The notes below the pieces were generated by a model. The model was not told the origin of the DNA. It saw only the letters and a program-made list of their open reading frames with translations, and made no database searches. From assembly GCF_933775445.1 (NCBI RefSeq), contig NC_065872.1, positions 4,774,001 to 4,838,000 of the forward strand: a stretch of 64,000 nucleotides of DNA, written 5' to 3'. A program made the position numbers and the translations under genes. This stretch comes from Argentina anserina (lineage: Eukaryota; Streptophyta; Magnoliopsida; Rosales; Rosaceae). Below, in pieces: positions 1 through 12,300 of the stretch (the stretch's first letter is position 1; every line of letters starts with the position of its first letter).

Positions 1-344
1 CTTGCCGGAGTCTTTCTGGCGGGAGTTCTACAATAGAATTTATACCGTTGCTCTTTGTATGAATTGGTGAAAAAGATGTCGTGACTTTTAAAAACCGTCG
101 CTTAACGTAAGAATGTGACAACGCATGAATGACCCAATAATGAAAGACAGAAAAAAGGAAATGAAATTAGCAGTGCCGACCCTCTAGGTACGTTATGTTG
201 GCATTGCTCCTTGTTGACAAAAGAATAATATTTGGGCCGAAGATGTTCTCAAAGAATGCTTGGAAGCTGGTTGGACTGTATATTTGAAGGCCCAATTTGA
301 TCTCATGGCCCAATATCTATTCATGCATTTGCATCTCATTTAGG
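1..344. other. Non-coding left edge
   Basis: No reading frame, RNA gene or repeat boundary can be supported here. The sequence is AT-rich intergenic DNA that leads into the tandem duplication starting near 345. Confidence 0.5.
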
Positions 345-680
345 ATAGGAAACTCTACGTCCAACATTAGTAAATATTGTTGACTGGTTATGTCTCGTTC
401 GGTCATCCTAACCAAACTAGATGTTCTCAATTGGTATATTCCATTTTGCCTCAATAACATGATCTGAGTTACCCGCCGAACTCAGTCTTTTCCTTTCCTT
501 TCTTTCGTTTTCAAAATCTGGGTTGGTATATAACCATGCAGATTTTTAGGATTGTTGTCCATTGAGTCTTTCCATTGTTCAATGGGCAATGGATGTAACT
601 GGATACTCTCTCTCTCTCTCTCTGTTTTTTTTTTTGTTTTGGGGAAATTGTCTATGTTCTTTCTCTCAAGCTTAGTCTTG

Positions 681-681
<1 letters not shown>

Positions 682-724
<43 letters not shown>
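682..724. repeat. TA dinucleotide microsatellite
   Basis: An uninterrupted (TA)n run of about 43 bases in the first tandem unit. Matching runs lie at about 1570-1600 and 1975-2018 in the second unit, where they flank a MITE. Confidence 0.95.
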
Positions 725-727
<3 letters not shown>

Positions 728-1567
728 ATAGTTGTCCTCTGTGCTTATGGTATTTTGTCTTGATCACAAGCATAGTAGAAACCCTATTGTTCATTCATGC
801 ATACACTTGCATGCCATGAGATCGTGATTGGTGATGCAACAACTTAAGGTCTCACGTTAGGATGCAGTATATGAGTTACTGAGATCAGGATTTGTGAAAC
901 CTCTTGTAATCTTCACATTATAAGCATCTTAAGAGTCAAGTCAGGTAGTATAGTTGAGAGACTAATTTAGGCTGAAACAAGATAGAAACGTGGTTTGATA
1001 TCCCGTGTTGCTATAAGCTTGTACTAGACGTTGTTAAGATACTTGCATGTCATTCAGGATAGGAAACTCTACGTCCATCACTAGCAATTATTGTTGATTG
1101 GTTATGTCTCGTTCGATCATCCTAACCAGACTAGATGTTCTCAGTTGGTATATTCCATTTTGCCTCAATAATAGGATCTGAGTTACTCGCCGAACTCAAA
1201 GTCTTTTCCTTTCCTTTCTTTCGTTTTCAAAATTTGGGTTGGTATATAACCATGCAGATTTTTAGGGCTGTTGTTGAGTCCTTGACCATTGAGTGTTTCC
1301 ATTGTTCAATGGGCAATGGATGTAACTGGGTACTTTGACTCTCTCTCTCTCTCTCTCTCTCCCTCTCTCTCTCTCTCTCGTTTTCGTTGGTGTCTCTAGT
1401 TTAGTTTCCTAAGTTGGTTAAGTTGAGCTAATTTGATCATTTGTTTTTGTAGGCTCCCGTGGAGCCTCATCCTCTTCTATAAATTGAGTGACTTGCACTC
1501 TCTCCAATCCAGTTTTTGTTTTGTTTTGGGGAAATTTTAAATGTTCTTTCTCTAAAGTTTAGTCTTG

Positions 1568-1600
<33 letters not shown>

Positions 1601-1603
<3 letters not shown>

Positions 1604-1967
1604 TCTCTATCCAGAGTGAAGTTCCAATTTTGGCACACTTTTCGGTCAAATTTTTTCACCATAAACGATTTAATATTTAGGTATATTATTCAAGATCATC
1701 TGTACAAAGTTTTATCCAATTTGACAATGGTTTGAGCTTTCAAAATTGAGATTTACATGAACGGTTCACGTTGAACAGTTTTAATTCATTCATTGATTTA
1801 ATCTAATTACAATACCTTAACGATGTCCGAATTGGATGAATTTTTGTAAATATGATCTTAAATAGTATACCTAAATATTGAATCGCTTATGGTGAAAAAT
1901 TTGACCGAAAAGTGTGCCAAAATTAGAACTGCACTCTGTAATTTCATAGTGAAGCTTTACTCTTGAT

Positions 1968-1974
<7 letters not shown>
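1601..1974. mobile_element. MITE with long imperfect terminal inverted repeats, inserted in a TA run
   Basis: The left end (cagtctctatccagagtgaa, with 'tttggcacacttttcggtca' about 30 bases further in) is matched by the reverse complement of the right end (gatagagact at 1965-1974, and the complement of the 'tttggcacac' block near 1900). The arms are about 90-110 bases each and meet over an unrelated centre. TA repeats lie on both sides, so a TA target duplication, as for Tc1/mariner-type MITEs, is likely but cannot be shown inside a TA run. There is no coding capacity. The copy is absent from the first tandem unit, so it inserted after the duplication or was lost from the first unit. Confidence 0.75.
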
Positions 1975-2020
<46 letters not shown>

Positions 2021-2339
2021 CTATCTCATAGTTGTCCTATGTGCGTATGGTCTTAAGTGTTGATCACAAGCATAGTAGAAACCCTATTGTTCATTCATAC
2101 ATACACTTGCATGGCATGAGATCGTGATTGGTGATGCAACAACTTAAGGTCTCACGTTAGGATTCAGTATATGAGTTACTAAGATCAGGATTTGTGAAAC
2201 CTCTTGTAATATTCGCATTGTAAGCATCTTAAGAGTCAAGTCATGTAGTATAGTTGAGTGACTAGTTTAGCCTGAAACAAGATAGAAACGTGGTTTGATG
2301 TCCCTTGTTGCTATAAGCTTGTACTAGACGTTGTGTTGC

Positions 2340-3038
2340 ATAATGGAAAGGTTTGCCCTTCAAGAGATAAGGGCACACAATTTTTCTCCATGCATTCAGG
2401 ATTTATGCGAGTAAAAAACATCTTTGTGTTATTTTCTTTATTGTTTTCGTTAAATCTTTCAAATCGTATATGTTATACATTAGGATAGCATACTCTCAGT
2501 TGCTATCCTTGTGTCATTACCACAAAAAAGTTATCACAGTCCTATTCACCCCCCCTCCCTCTAGGACATTAAGACCTTAGGGCAATCAAGGCGGTGCAGC
2601 CGCACAAGGGCCCAAAATTTCTTTGTTCTGTTGAAAAATAAGTTATGTATATATTTTAAAATTTGTCCAATTATAACTAATCGTTTTGGATTACCATGAA
2701 TCTTATGAAGTTCGTTTACATGCTTAATATATGCAACTTTCTTTGTAATATTGATATTTATTATTATTATTACTTTTTTTCATAAATAGTTAAATACAAA
2801 GGGTCCAATTTTTCTTTCGCACTGGACCCTCTAATACTTTAGACCGGCCCTGGAAATTAGGATGTGCAGAGTTTTAATTAAGTTAATGAAATTCAATAGA
2901 TTTGATAAAAACTAAAAGAGAAATGCTAACTAAACTCTGCTCGAAAGCCAAATATAAAATTCAGAGTATACTTGTAAAATTAAAGTTTAGCCGGAAATGA
3001 TCCTTGACCCCTTGTAGTTGATGAATGATGACTTAATT
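2340..3038. other. Intergenic DNA with a probable degenerate transposon fragment near 2570-2850
   Basis: No coding frame is supported. From about 2575 to 2850 the sequence begins with 'gcggtgcagccgcacaaggg' and ends with 'accctctaatactttagacc' followed by 'ggccctgg'. This arrangement of GGCCC-type ends around AT-rich DNA looks like a degraded non-autonomous DNA transposon. Ends and target duplication could not be fixed, so the class is left open. Confidence 0.35.
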
Positions 3039-4473
3039 TGATACGCCCTGAATCCTTTACAATTCCTTACGATTTTACTTTTATTTTTTTACTCGGATCG
3101 AGAGTCGTACTAAGTGTAACGATTCTAAAAGTTGGCTTTTCGATACCTAAGTCTTTCGAGAAAACTTCATTCACGAAACTTGTAGAACTCATCGATACGA
3201 GTTTGTAGACACTCGGCACGCTCAAATTAGAGTTCATATGGAAAAGTTACGAATAAAAAAGGACGTTGGGTATTTTTAGAATTAGTATAAATAGGGGTTA
3301 GAATGGAGAAAATCATAAAAACCTAAATTCAAATTTCAGCGCCACTGTTCACACACACTCTCCTCGATTTCGCCAGATCTTCTCTCCCTTCATTCTCCAC
3401 CGTCCAACCACCAATCGGAGCACCCCGGTCGCGTTAGAACCGCCTCGTCATTTCCAGTCGATCTGTACCGGACTCACGCCGCGCCAACTGTCGTACACGG
3501 CGCAACAACGCTCGCAAGATCCGTAAGAAGTCAACGCCGTCGTGCGGCCTCTTTCTGGCGACTCCAGAGCTCAGGATTGCTACTAATCGATGTGATCCTT
3601 CATTTTGGGCATAATTCAATCATAGTTGGGCGACGAATCGAGCTAGATGACAATTTTAAAATCGGTATAATATTCCGATCTTCCTCTGCGTTTTCTGGAC
3701 ACTTCCTGACCGATTTGGTCTCCGGTGCAGTATGAAAAAAGTTTGGTTTTGTGTAATCTACAACTTTCAGGTTGGTGTTGAATGATTTTGGTGAGGTTGG
3801 AGAGTGGTGGCGTGTGCGGCGGTACGTGCAAAGGTTTTTAGGACAGTAAGTGCTCCATCGAGTAGTGTTCATCGATATGAACCCAACGACTTATATTTTG
3901 ACAAATTTGATTATCGTTGGAGCCGTAGAGTGTTGGTGGTAGAGAATTACGAAATTGTGATTGTGTATGAATGTGAATCGTTGTTGATATGTTACTCCTT
4001 AACTCAGGACGTCGTACGGACACTTCGCTTGATGAGAACCCTGACACCGGGTGCTACTACCTATATACTGTGAGTGGACCCTCCTTTTAAATATATATGC
4101 TTGCGGATTTATTTTCTGGGATCATTGATTGATAGTCATGTGTTAAGAATGTGTTTGCCTTGATTGATAATGGATATAGTATTGTGTGGTTGTGATGAGA
4201 TTATGATGCTAGTTGCTAAGAAAAGATAAAAGGGGTATGTGGAGAAAGATTAATTACTGTATGATTGTTCGGATTATGGGTTATGTGGTTTTAATTGGTT
4301 AGAGTGATTAGCTTGATGGATAATTGAACTACGAGTGACTTGATCTATTTCAAAAGGGTACGTAGGCAGCCTGACCAAGGTTTGGGTACATCCACCATTA
4401 TTTTAGATTATATATCATTTCTTTAATGATCTACCTTAGGTTTCAAAGCGTAAACTCAAGTTTGGTTGTTGCA
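3039..4473 (+). mobile_element. Probable eroded 5' LTR of a Ty3/gypsy-like retrotransposon
   Basis: The stretch starts TGATACGCCC, contains a TATA-like box (gtataaatagggg, about 3284) followed by a GC-richer leader, and ends ..TTGTTGCA. It is followed after one base by 'tggtatcaacagcg' at 4475, close to the initiator-Met tRNA primer site TGGTATCAGAGC. The 'gtgagtggacc' and 'tttaaatat' pattern near 4071 recurs in altered form near 5197. These are features of a 5' LTR plus primer site. No matching 3' LTR or polyprotein is present in the window. The copy is therefore an old, truncated element, and short frames inside it are not genes. Confidence 0.42.
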
Positions 4474-7400
4474 GTGGTATCAACAGCGTATTAGAAGGAC
4501 GGTGTGTCTGGTTTCTTGTGAGTCCGTGTGTTTGAACATTTAGTTAGTTGTTTATGAACATGGTGATCGTATGAGTACGTGATGAGATTTCTAGGTTGAG
4601 GTTAACGTATTTATATTATTGTGATTCACCTTATTCCTCTCGACAAAGCTTTATTAACTTGGCTATATCATGGGAATCAACGAGGTATAGGCACTCATAT
4701 TAACTCGGCTATTCCATTGGAATCAATGATGTATATACACCTTAGCCTTGGCTAATTTCATTAGAGATGATACTTTTGTGACGGTTTGATATTTTGTCCG
4801 GGAGAGTGATTGTATATTTGTTACGAGTAAGACTTGGGATTATGTTATGGGGTTTGTGTCGGATACTTTGAGGTGAGTGTATGAAACTGGAAGAGATGAG
4901 ATGATTCGGCAGGATGTTGAGACACTAGGAGAGAGGGGATGAACTAGTAGTCTGTTCATATTACATAACTGGAAAATAGGGGATGAACCGGTAGATTATA
5001 AAAACGGAAGGAATGGGATGAACCAACAATGCAATGAGAATATGGAATCAGAAGAGAGAGGATGAACCGACAATGGTATCGATGTTACCGAGTTGCTAAA
5101 AGAGAGGAGATGTACTAGTGGACTCCAGATAAAGATTTAGAAAGGGAGAGGACTAGTGACTTGTTGAGTTTTGCGTGGTCTCGTATATTTTTTATGAGTG
5201 GACTTTGTTTTAAATATAATTTCATGCGGTTCGATTTTAATCATTTTATAGAATGTTGTTTAATTTTTTTTGTGCGATCATGTAGTATGTTGTATGATTG
5301 TTATTGACCATGTCGTCTTAGTGGGTTGGGCAGTTGCAGTTTAAGACGAGCTACGAGCTCCATGGGTCTAATGATATTGAGTAACGAATATTGCATACTT
5401 CGTAATGTACATTGTGTTATATTTTGAATTATATTTATGGGATGTGGTTGTGGTGTTTGGAAATTTTGGGGAGCATGGTGGCTCTATGTGTTAAGGTTGG
5501 ATTTGAGATATTGAGAATGTCGTTTGTGCATGTAGTCATACTTTCAGGAGAGAATATGCCGAATGTTTTTGTATACTCCCTTGAATAGTGGTCCTTGCAC
5601 AACTTATTCTAGATGATAGGGTAATATTTTGATGTGGGTCGTGTCATAATTTGTTCTATGTGTATGTCTTCTTTAGGATAACTAACACAATCTTTAATTC
5701 CTCGAACACAATGTGCTTTTGTTTTGACTCTTTAATTACGATCAACAATGTTCCATTGTTTGTAATTTTATTTTAGTGAAATATATTTTTCATTTTTTTA
5801 AAAGAAAATAATATTATTAAATAACAAGATATATAACCTATTACTCCGCACCGATGTAAACGAGCTCATAAATAATTAAACCCTCCATATACAGTACAAC
5901 TTATTCGATCATAGTTCAGCTGATCTAAGTGCGGCAGTTTTTGGTTTTCCAAAGCCAAAACCCCTCTCATTCACATATCACAATGATGCCCAGAACGCTC
6001 TGTCATGTGCTCCAAAGCGAAACCCTAGCTAGCCAGCTCCATCTGCAGTTTGTGATGATGATCAGATGATAATCTTCGATGATGGACTCCATTATCGGTT
6101 TCGGGAGGGACCAAAGGCTTTTTAGGGCAACTTTACCTGGCGGGTTCAGATTCCGGCACGTGGGCATTATTATTGTGGCAGCTTTCTGCTGCCGGAACTG
6201 GGCCATCCAGACGGTGCTGATCCAGTTGTACGGGGTGGTGGGGTAGGGTTATGTGTCCCGGCTGCCGGTCGGGTCATGCGTTCCAGTATCCGGTAATTAC
6301 AGGTTGTTTGTTGTTGGGCTCCCCAGTTTCGGCCCGAGTGATGATACAGACTACACAGGGTATGTTATACTAGGCCCAATGTACTTAATCCTATAGAGTA
6401 TAGACATGGAAGAAGGAACTTGTCTCTCACTAGTACCCTCTTTTTATTCGGGTATACCGTATATATACGAAATGACGGTTGAGTGAGCTACTACTTTGCG
6501 ATCCGGGAGCTATTTAGCTATGACCCCTCTTCAAGACATGTTTCATATATACAAGTTGGGTTTTGATCAAGGACCCCGTATTACTAAACGAATCATTGCA
6601 GCACGTGAGGTAACCTAGCGTGCTTTAGTTAGACCAATCCATTAAGTCCCTCGTATATTCCTTGAAAAAAAAAATATAAATAGTACATGAATTTTGGATG
6701 ACTACTAACATATATACATCACATTTGAAAATATATATATTTGGGTACATCAAATACCAGACCCGACCTCAAATAGGTTCGAGACGTTACTGAGCTCATT
6801 GAGCCCGTCAAATCGTATGCCATTATGAATTTAATGGAGGACAAAATTAGTTTTTTTTACTGAAAACCCTTACACTTGGACTTACTTACCTCCACATATA
6901 ACGATAAAGATTAAGTCTCATCCAACTCATTTTCTCGGTCTTATCCTCTCATCAACTACTAAAGTAGATCTCATATTTGTATGAGCATATAAGGCTGGGG
7001 AAATACAAAAATGCCAACCAAAATGTGAATATGAGGTCTAATGTCAATGTTAATCATATCTTAATATTGACTCTAATGTTGATGAAGGGAATAAAAATCT
7101 TACTGAAAACAATTCCAATGTGGTGCGTAATGCTTCTAAGGTAAGTTTTACTAGTTCTAGTGCATATGATTAATAATTAAGATGAGTTTTTTTCATCACA
7201 CACTATCTATTTTATTAATTCCTAGTCTGAACCAATGCATGAAACAACAACTTATAGTGCAAAAGATTCAAGGAATAGATCAAAGAATCCTACAAGGAAT
7301 GTCATCAGGACATCACCCATACTTGCCACAACATCTGGAACTTCACATGCATCTGTTCAGGGTCTCAAATTCAAGCTTCAAATGGCTTTGTGGAAATCTT

Positions 7401-7602
7401 GAATTCAGCTTATTAGGAACCAAAATATGGTAGAAGGAACATGAAACACCACATGTTATTGTAGCATTTGTTTTCTTTTGTTTATAAGACAAATGCCATG
7501 CTATTATAGCTTTTGTGTAGCATGTAGTTTTTATTAGACTTTTGATTGTGTAATAGCCCTTTAAACAATTTACCTACCATTATTTGGTCATGTATTTTGT
7601 GT
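4474..7602. other. Intergenic DNA, no gene seen
   Basis: The first part (to about 5500) may be internal sequence of the eroded retrotransposon at 3039-4473, but it has no intact gag or pol frame. From 5500 to 7602 only short open frames occur, without recognisable domains or convincing splice structure. Confidence 0.45.
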
Positions 7603-7861
7603 TAGGCTAAAATTTTAAAACAGTACATGAAAAATGAGCGATTGAGAAGATTAGTATATCATATTTTAGAAAAATAAAATCGGTACATGAACTTCTAATC
7701 TTAATGGGAAATATGTATGTTAACACCTCCTCCTTTGCGGGGAGATTCCCGGCTTTGTGTTTGGTTTTGAATGTTATGTACTGTTTTGATTTTTCTGAAA
7801 AATCATGTACCAATCTTCTCAGTCTGGTATTTTTCGTGTACTATTTTTAAAATTTAGCCTA
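7603..7861. mobile_element. Short MITE with long terminal inverted repeats and a TGTGT flank on both sides
   Basis: The left end 'taggctaaaattttaaaa' is matched by the reverse complement of the right end (ttttaaaatttagccta). Homology continues inward: 'gagaagatt' on the left pairs with 'aatcttctcag' on the right, and 'cagtacatg' with its complement. The arms are about 80-100 bases. The element is bounded by TGTGT just before 7603 and TGTGT just after 7861, a likely 5-bp target duplication. It encodes nothing. The superfamily cannot be fixed from the ends alone. Confidence 0.7.
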
Positions 7862-9180
7862 TGTGTTATTAAACCATTCATTATGTACTTAATTATTATT
7901 TCTATGAATGTGTTACCTCATCATTTTTCTCTCATTTTTATACTTGTGATTATGCCCATATTATATGGTTTCTTATCCCCCATCATTAACAATCATTATC
8001 TTCCTATATTCTCTTAGAATAGTCCATTTTTTCTCTAGGATGTGATAGTTGTCAAGAATTACCAAGGGTTAAAAAAAATTTGGAAGGAAATTATGTATCA
8101 TTCGTTTTACTCCTAAAAATATGTCACGCGTCCATCAACTAACGGCGTTAGTAACGTCGTGTCCTTATCATAAGTCGAGCATCGAATGTGATATACTTAA
8201 ATTTATGTTTTCAAACACGGTGTATGAATGTTTGTAGTGGCACAAATTTCATGTACATGTAATAACTTTCTTCCATGTTCTTTTAATACTAATTAGTTTC
8301 AAATCAAATTGACATGTCGTTGATAGACTAGTTTTATGCGATGCTAGCTTCATCGATTCTTAAGATATAAATTTCAAAACTTAACAGGTATCAGCCCATA
8401 TTTTAACGGGATTCTTAATTTTGAAATACCTATTTGTTAATTTTCACTTTCCATATTAGTAAGGATAATTCTTAATTTGATCGATTTATTTGCTCACGTT
8501 TTTTTATCAGCTCGTATGTATTACATAAGCACTAACTTTTTTTTGTCATGTTTTATGTTCATTATCTCCTATATTGGGTAAAGCTCATTTTCGCTACTTT
8601 TCCAAAATGGATTTGGTTTTCAAATGCTTTATAATTTATGTACGTATGTCCGTTGCATATTAGCTATAGTCAAATTTTTTAAAATTCGTTATAGTTAGTT
8701 ATTTCTCAACTAATACTGGCTGGAGATTATGAAAACCAGATCACGATTCTGAATTATCTACAGATGTCTCCCACATTGCGCGTGATTCAAAACTTGAGGA
8801 TCTTGACATCTCATAATTGATAAGTTGCAAATCCTAAGCTCTATTACTATCATTAAACCCATGTAGTCATTACAAACAAAATGAACTCAATTATCACGTT
8901 AAAGACGACATATTATCTATAACAGACCGCACGAGATCCGATTGATAATATGCATTTCATTATTCTTGTCATCCCACCACCCACAAATCCTTGTCAAAAC
9001 AACAAAATTAGAAAAAGAAAAACTCCACGTCATTAGAGATTGAAATCATGAAGTAAACTATTTCAAATTCAAAAATGAAAAAAAAATCTTGAAATGTTGA
9101 AAGTGAAAATGCGTAGAGGCAAAAACTCCCTCCCTCGCAAAAAATTTGCAACGGGCGCCAACACCTTGTGCCAAAGTGAA
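7862..9180. other. AT-rich intergenic DNA and distal MET1 upstream region
   Basis: Nothing coding is seen. The last few hundred bases are presumably the upstream region of MET1. Confidence 0.5.
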
Positions 9181-9183
9181 GCA

Positions 9184-9192
9184 TTTCCCGCC
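9184..9192 (+). promoter_or_regulatory. E2F-type site in the MET1 promoter
   Basis: TTTCCCGCC about 120 bases before the MET1 start codon fits the plant E2F consensus WTTSSCSS. A near match in the other orientation (GGGCGCCAA, about 9153-9161) lies just upstream. In Arabidopsis MET1 is known to be controlled by the retinoblastoma/E2F pathway, so an E2F site here fits S-phase expression. Function is inferred from motif and position only. Confidence 0.55.
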
Positions 9193-9309
9193 TTTACGTG
9201 TCACCCAAATCCCAACACACTCTCTATTTAGCGTGTGAAAACCAAAGAGCCCCCACTCTCATCATCTCACTCCCTCTCTAGGGTTTCGCCGCCGATTAGG
9301 AAACTTATT

Positions 9310-12300
9310 ATGGGATCAACCGCGGCACCACCCGAGGCCGCCGCCACCGCACCCAAACCCGAATCTCCTTCGTCTTTCCCAGGTAATTCGGATCCCTCAG
9401 TCTCGTCTACCATCAATTTTCCGTTGTGAATTTATCGAATTAGGGATTGTTGTTTTGATTTGTAAAATGATATGACTACGGAGTTACGGTGATTGTTTGT
9501 ATGTACTTGTTTTGTTGTGAGGTTTTGATAATCGCTTTATTTTGCTGTGTAATTTGTTGTTTTGCTTAGGAAAATTAGTCAATTTTCGGTTGCGTAATTC
9601 GAGTACTGCTGTGGATAATCTCTTTTTGAATTGCTATCTCATGTGTTTGCTTAACCAATTTAGAAGAGTTGTATTGGGGTTTAATTTGGTTGTGTTGGTT
9701 TAAAGCATGCTGATGATTTGTGTGTGGGAGTTTAAGAATTCTAGTTAGCTCTATAGGTGTCAATTGCATGCCTAATTTTCGGAGATTTATGTGATAGGAG
9801 CGACGAAGAAGAAGGGTAAAAAGGCTTCCCAAAAGGAAGTGCCTACCAGGGGTAGAGGTAAGAAGCGTAATTCGCCTCCAGCTGACGAAGAGCAGACGCA
9901 GTCCCGCCGGATGCCTAAGCGAGCTGCTGCGTGTAACGACTTTAAGGAGAGGTCTGTTCATCTCTCTGACAAGTATGCTTTCATTGCGAGCAAGGAGGAG
10001 GAGATTGTGTCGGATGAAAGCCTTGCTGTAGTCATGACTCGTGGAGAGAAGCCAGATGATGAGAAGCCAAACAGAAGATTGACGCAGTTTATCTTGCATA
10101 ATGAGGATGGTGTCGTACAGCCACTTGAGATGGTGCAGCATGGGGGTCTGTTTATTACCGGCACTCTATTACCTCTTGATGAAAGTTCTGAGAAGGGAAA
10201 GGGCAAGATAAAGGGTGTTAAATGTGAAGGTTTTGGTCGAATAGAAGCTTGGGACATCTCTGGGTATGATGAGGGTTATCCAATCATATGGCTTACAACT
10301 GATGTTGCTGATTATCGTTGTGTTAAACCTGCAAGCAGCTACAAGAAACACTATGATAATTTTTGTGAGAAAGCGCGTGCCTGCATAGAGGTCTACAAAG
10401 TACTGTCTAAATGCAACTCTGACTGCAGTCTTGATGAATTACTTGCTGGCATTGCTCGATCAATGAGTGGAAACAAATTCTTTTCTGGCAGTGCTTCTAT
10501 CAAAGAATTTATCCTATCTCAAGGTGTGTTTATCTATAGTCAATTGGAAGGATTGGAGGAGTCATCGAAGAAGAATGATCGGGTATTGGCACAGCTGCCT
10601 GTTCTCACTGCCCTCAGAGAGGAATGTATAAAGCAGGGACATTATGGGCCCTCAAAGCCAGCAGCTTCAAGTGGTACATTGAAGATTGCTTCAGATGTCA
10701 GAGATGGAGGGAATGGTTCATCCATGGTTGAAATTGAGGAAGATGAAGATGAAGATGCAAAGTTGGCCAGACTATTTCAAGAAGAAGAATACTTCAAGTC
10801 TATGAAACAAAAAAAACGTCAGGGTGCTGCCTGCACGTTGAAGAAATTCTACATCAAAATTAACGAAGATGAAATTGCCAATGATTATCCTCTACCTGCC
10901 TATTATAAGACGGCCATTGAAGAGACAGATGAATTTATAGTGGTTGACAGTGAGGATGGTGATCTCCCTACACATGTGCTTCACAATTGGTGTCTGTACA
11001 ATTCAGACTCGAGATTGATTTCACTGGAGCTTCTTCCAATGAAGCCTTGTGCTGATATTGATGTTACAATTTTTGGTTCTGGGGTTGTGAGTGAAGATGA
11101 TGGAAGCTGTGGATTTGATCTTGATGCTGACGGTATCCAGTCTTCTTCAAGTGGTTTGATAGCACCAGTAGCACAGGATGCTTATGGCATGCCAGTTTAC
11201 TTGAGTTCCATAAATGAGTGGGTGATAGAATGGGGAGCCTCAATGATTTCAGTGTCAATTCGAACAGAACTGGCCTGGTACAGACTTGGCAAGCCATCAA
11301 AGAAGTATGAGTTGTGGTATGAACCAATACTGAAAACAGCAAGGGTTGGAAGAAGTATAATCACAATGCTCAAGGCAGAAAGTCGAGTGGCGCGACTCTC
11401 TTTTGCAGATGTTATTAAAAAATTGTCAGAGTTCCCTAAGGATAATGGTGGTTACATTTCCTCTGATCCAGCATATGTTGAGAGATATGTGGTTGTCCAT
11501 GGACCGATATTAATTCAGCTGTTTACAGAATTTCCAGATGCGAAGATTAAAAATTGTCCATTTGTTCATGGTCTTCGAGAGAAAATGGAGAAGAGGCACC
11601 ATACTAAATGGGAAGTAAATAAGAAGATTTTGCAGAAGGGTGAATCAAATTTGAACCCAAGGGCATCAATGGGACCTGTGGTATCCAAGAGGAAGGCAAT
11701 GCAGGCTACAACAACTAAGCTGATTAGCAGAATCTGGCAGGAATACTATTCAAACTACTCTCCAGAAGATTCTAGCCCAGTGGAAACTTTTGAAAAGATA
11801 GAGGAGTATGAAGTTGATGAAGAGGTTCAAGAGGACATAGAAGAGGATGATGCAGAGGAGAATTCATCAGAAATGAAACAAGTCCAAAGGCCTTCTCCAG
11901 TTGTAAGAAAAATCAAACCATCCTCCAGTAGCAGGAAGATTATGTGGGGTGAGGAGCCTGTGGGAAAAACATGTTCTGGTGAAGTTCTCTACAAGCGTGC
12001 TGTTCTTCGTGGAGAAGAGATTTCAGTGGGTGGTGCTGTTTTGGTGGAAGTAGAGGGTTCAGAAGAACTTCCAGTTATCTATTTTATAGAGTACATGTAT
12101 GAATCATCAGATGGAGAAAAAATGTTCCATGGCCGAATGATGCAGCGTGGATCTGAAACTGTTCTTGGAAACACTGCTAATGAGAGGGAGTTGTTCTTGA
12201 CAAATGAGTGCATCAACCTGGCATTAAAGGATGTGAAACAGACAGTTGTTGTGGGTGTCAAGTTAATGCCATGGGGCCATCAATATAGGAAAGAGAATGC

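Larger units (their letters stand above)
345..2335. repeat. Two-copy direct tandem duplication, second copy enlarged by a MITE
   Basis: The stretch from about 345 to 1062 reappears from about 1063 to 2335. Matching landmarks in the same order are a 'ggataggaaactctacgtcc' block (about 345 and 1065), a 'catgcagatttttagg' block (about 535 and 1253), a CT run (about 608 and 1340), a TA run, a 'ctcatagttgtcct' block (about 726 and 2025) and a 'gcttgtactagacgttgt' block (about 1016 and 2317). The copies differ by scattered substitutions, so the event is not very recent. The second copy is longer because it holds extra sequence near 1390-1500 and a MITE at 1601-1974. No protein is encoded. The T/C-rich motif near 2545-2565 (cctattcaccccccctccct) resembles sequence next to the 5' LTR of some Ty1/copia elements, so the unit may derive from one. 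Confidence 0.75.

Noticed and set aside
9575..10141. 188-codon minus-strand frame antisense to MET1
   Set aside because: It overlaps the strongly conserved MET1 exon and intron 1, has no domain, and is a shadow of the sense codons.
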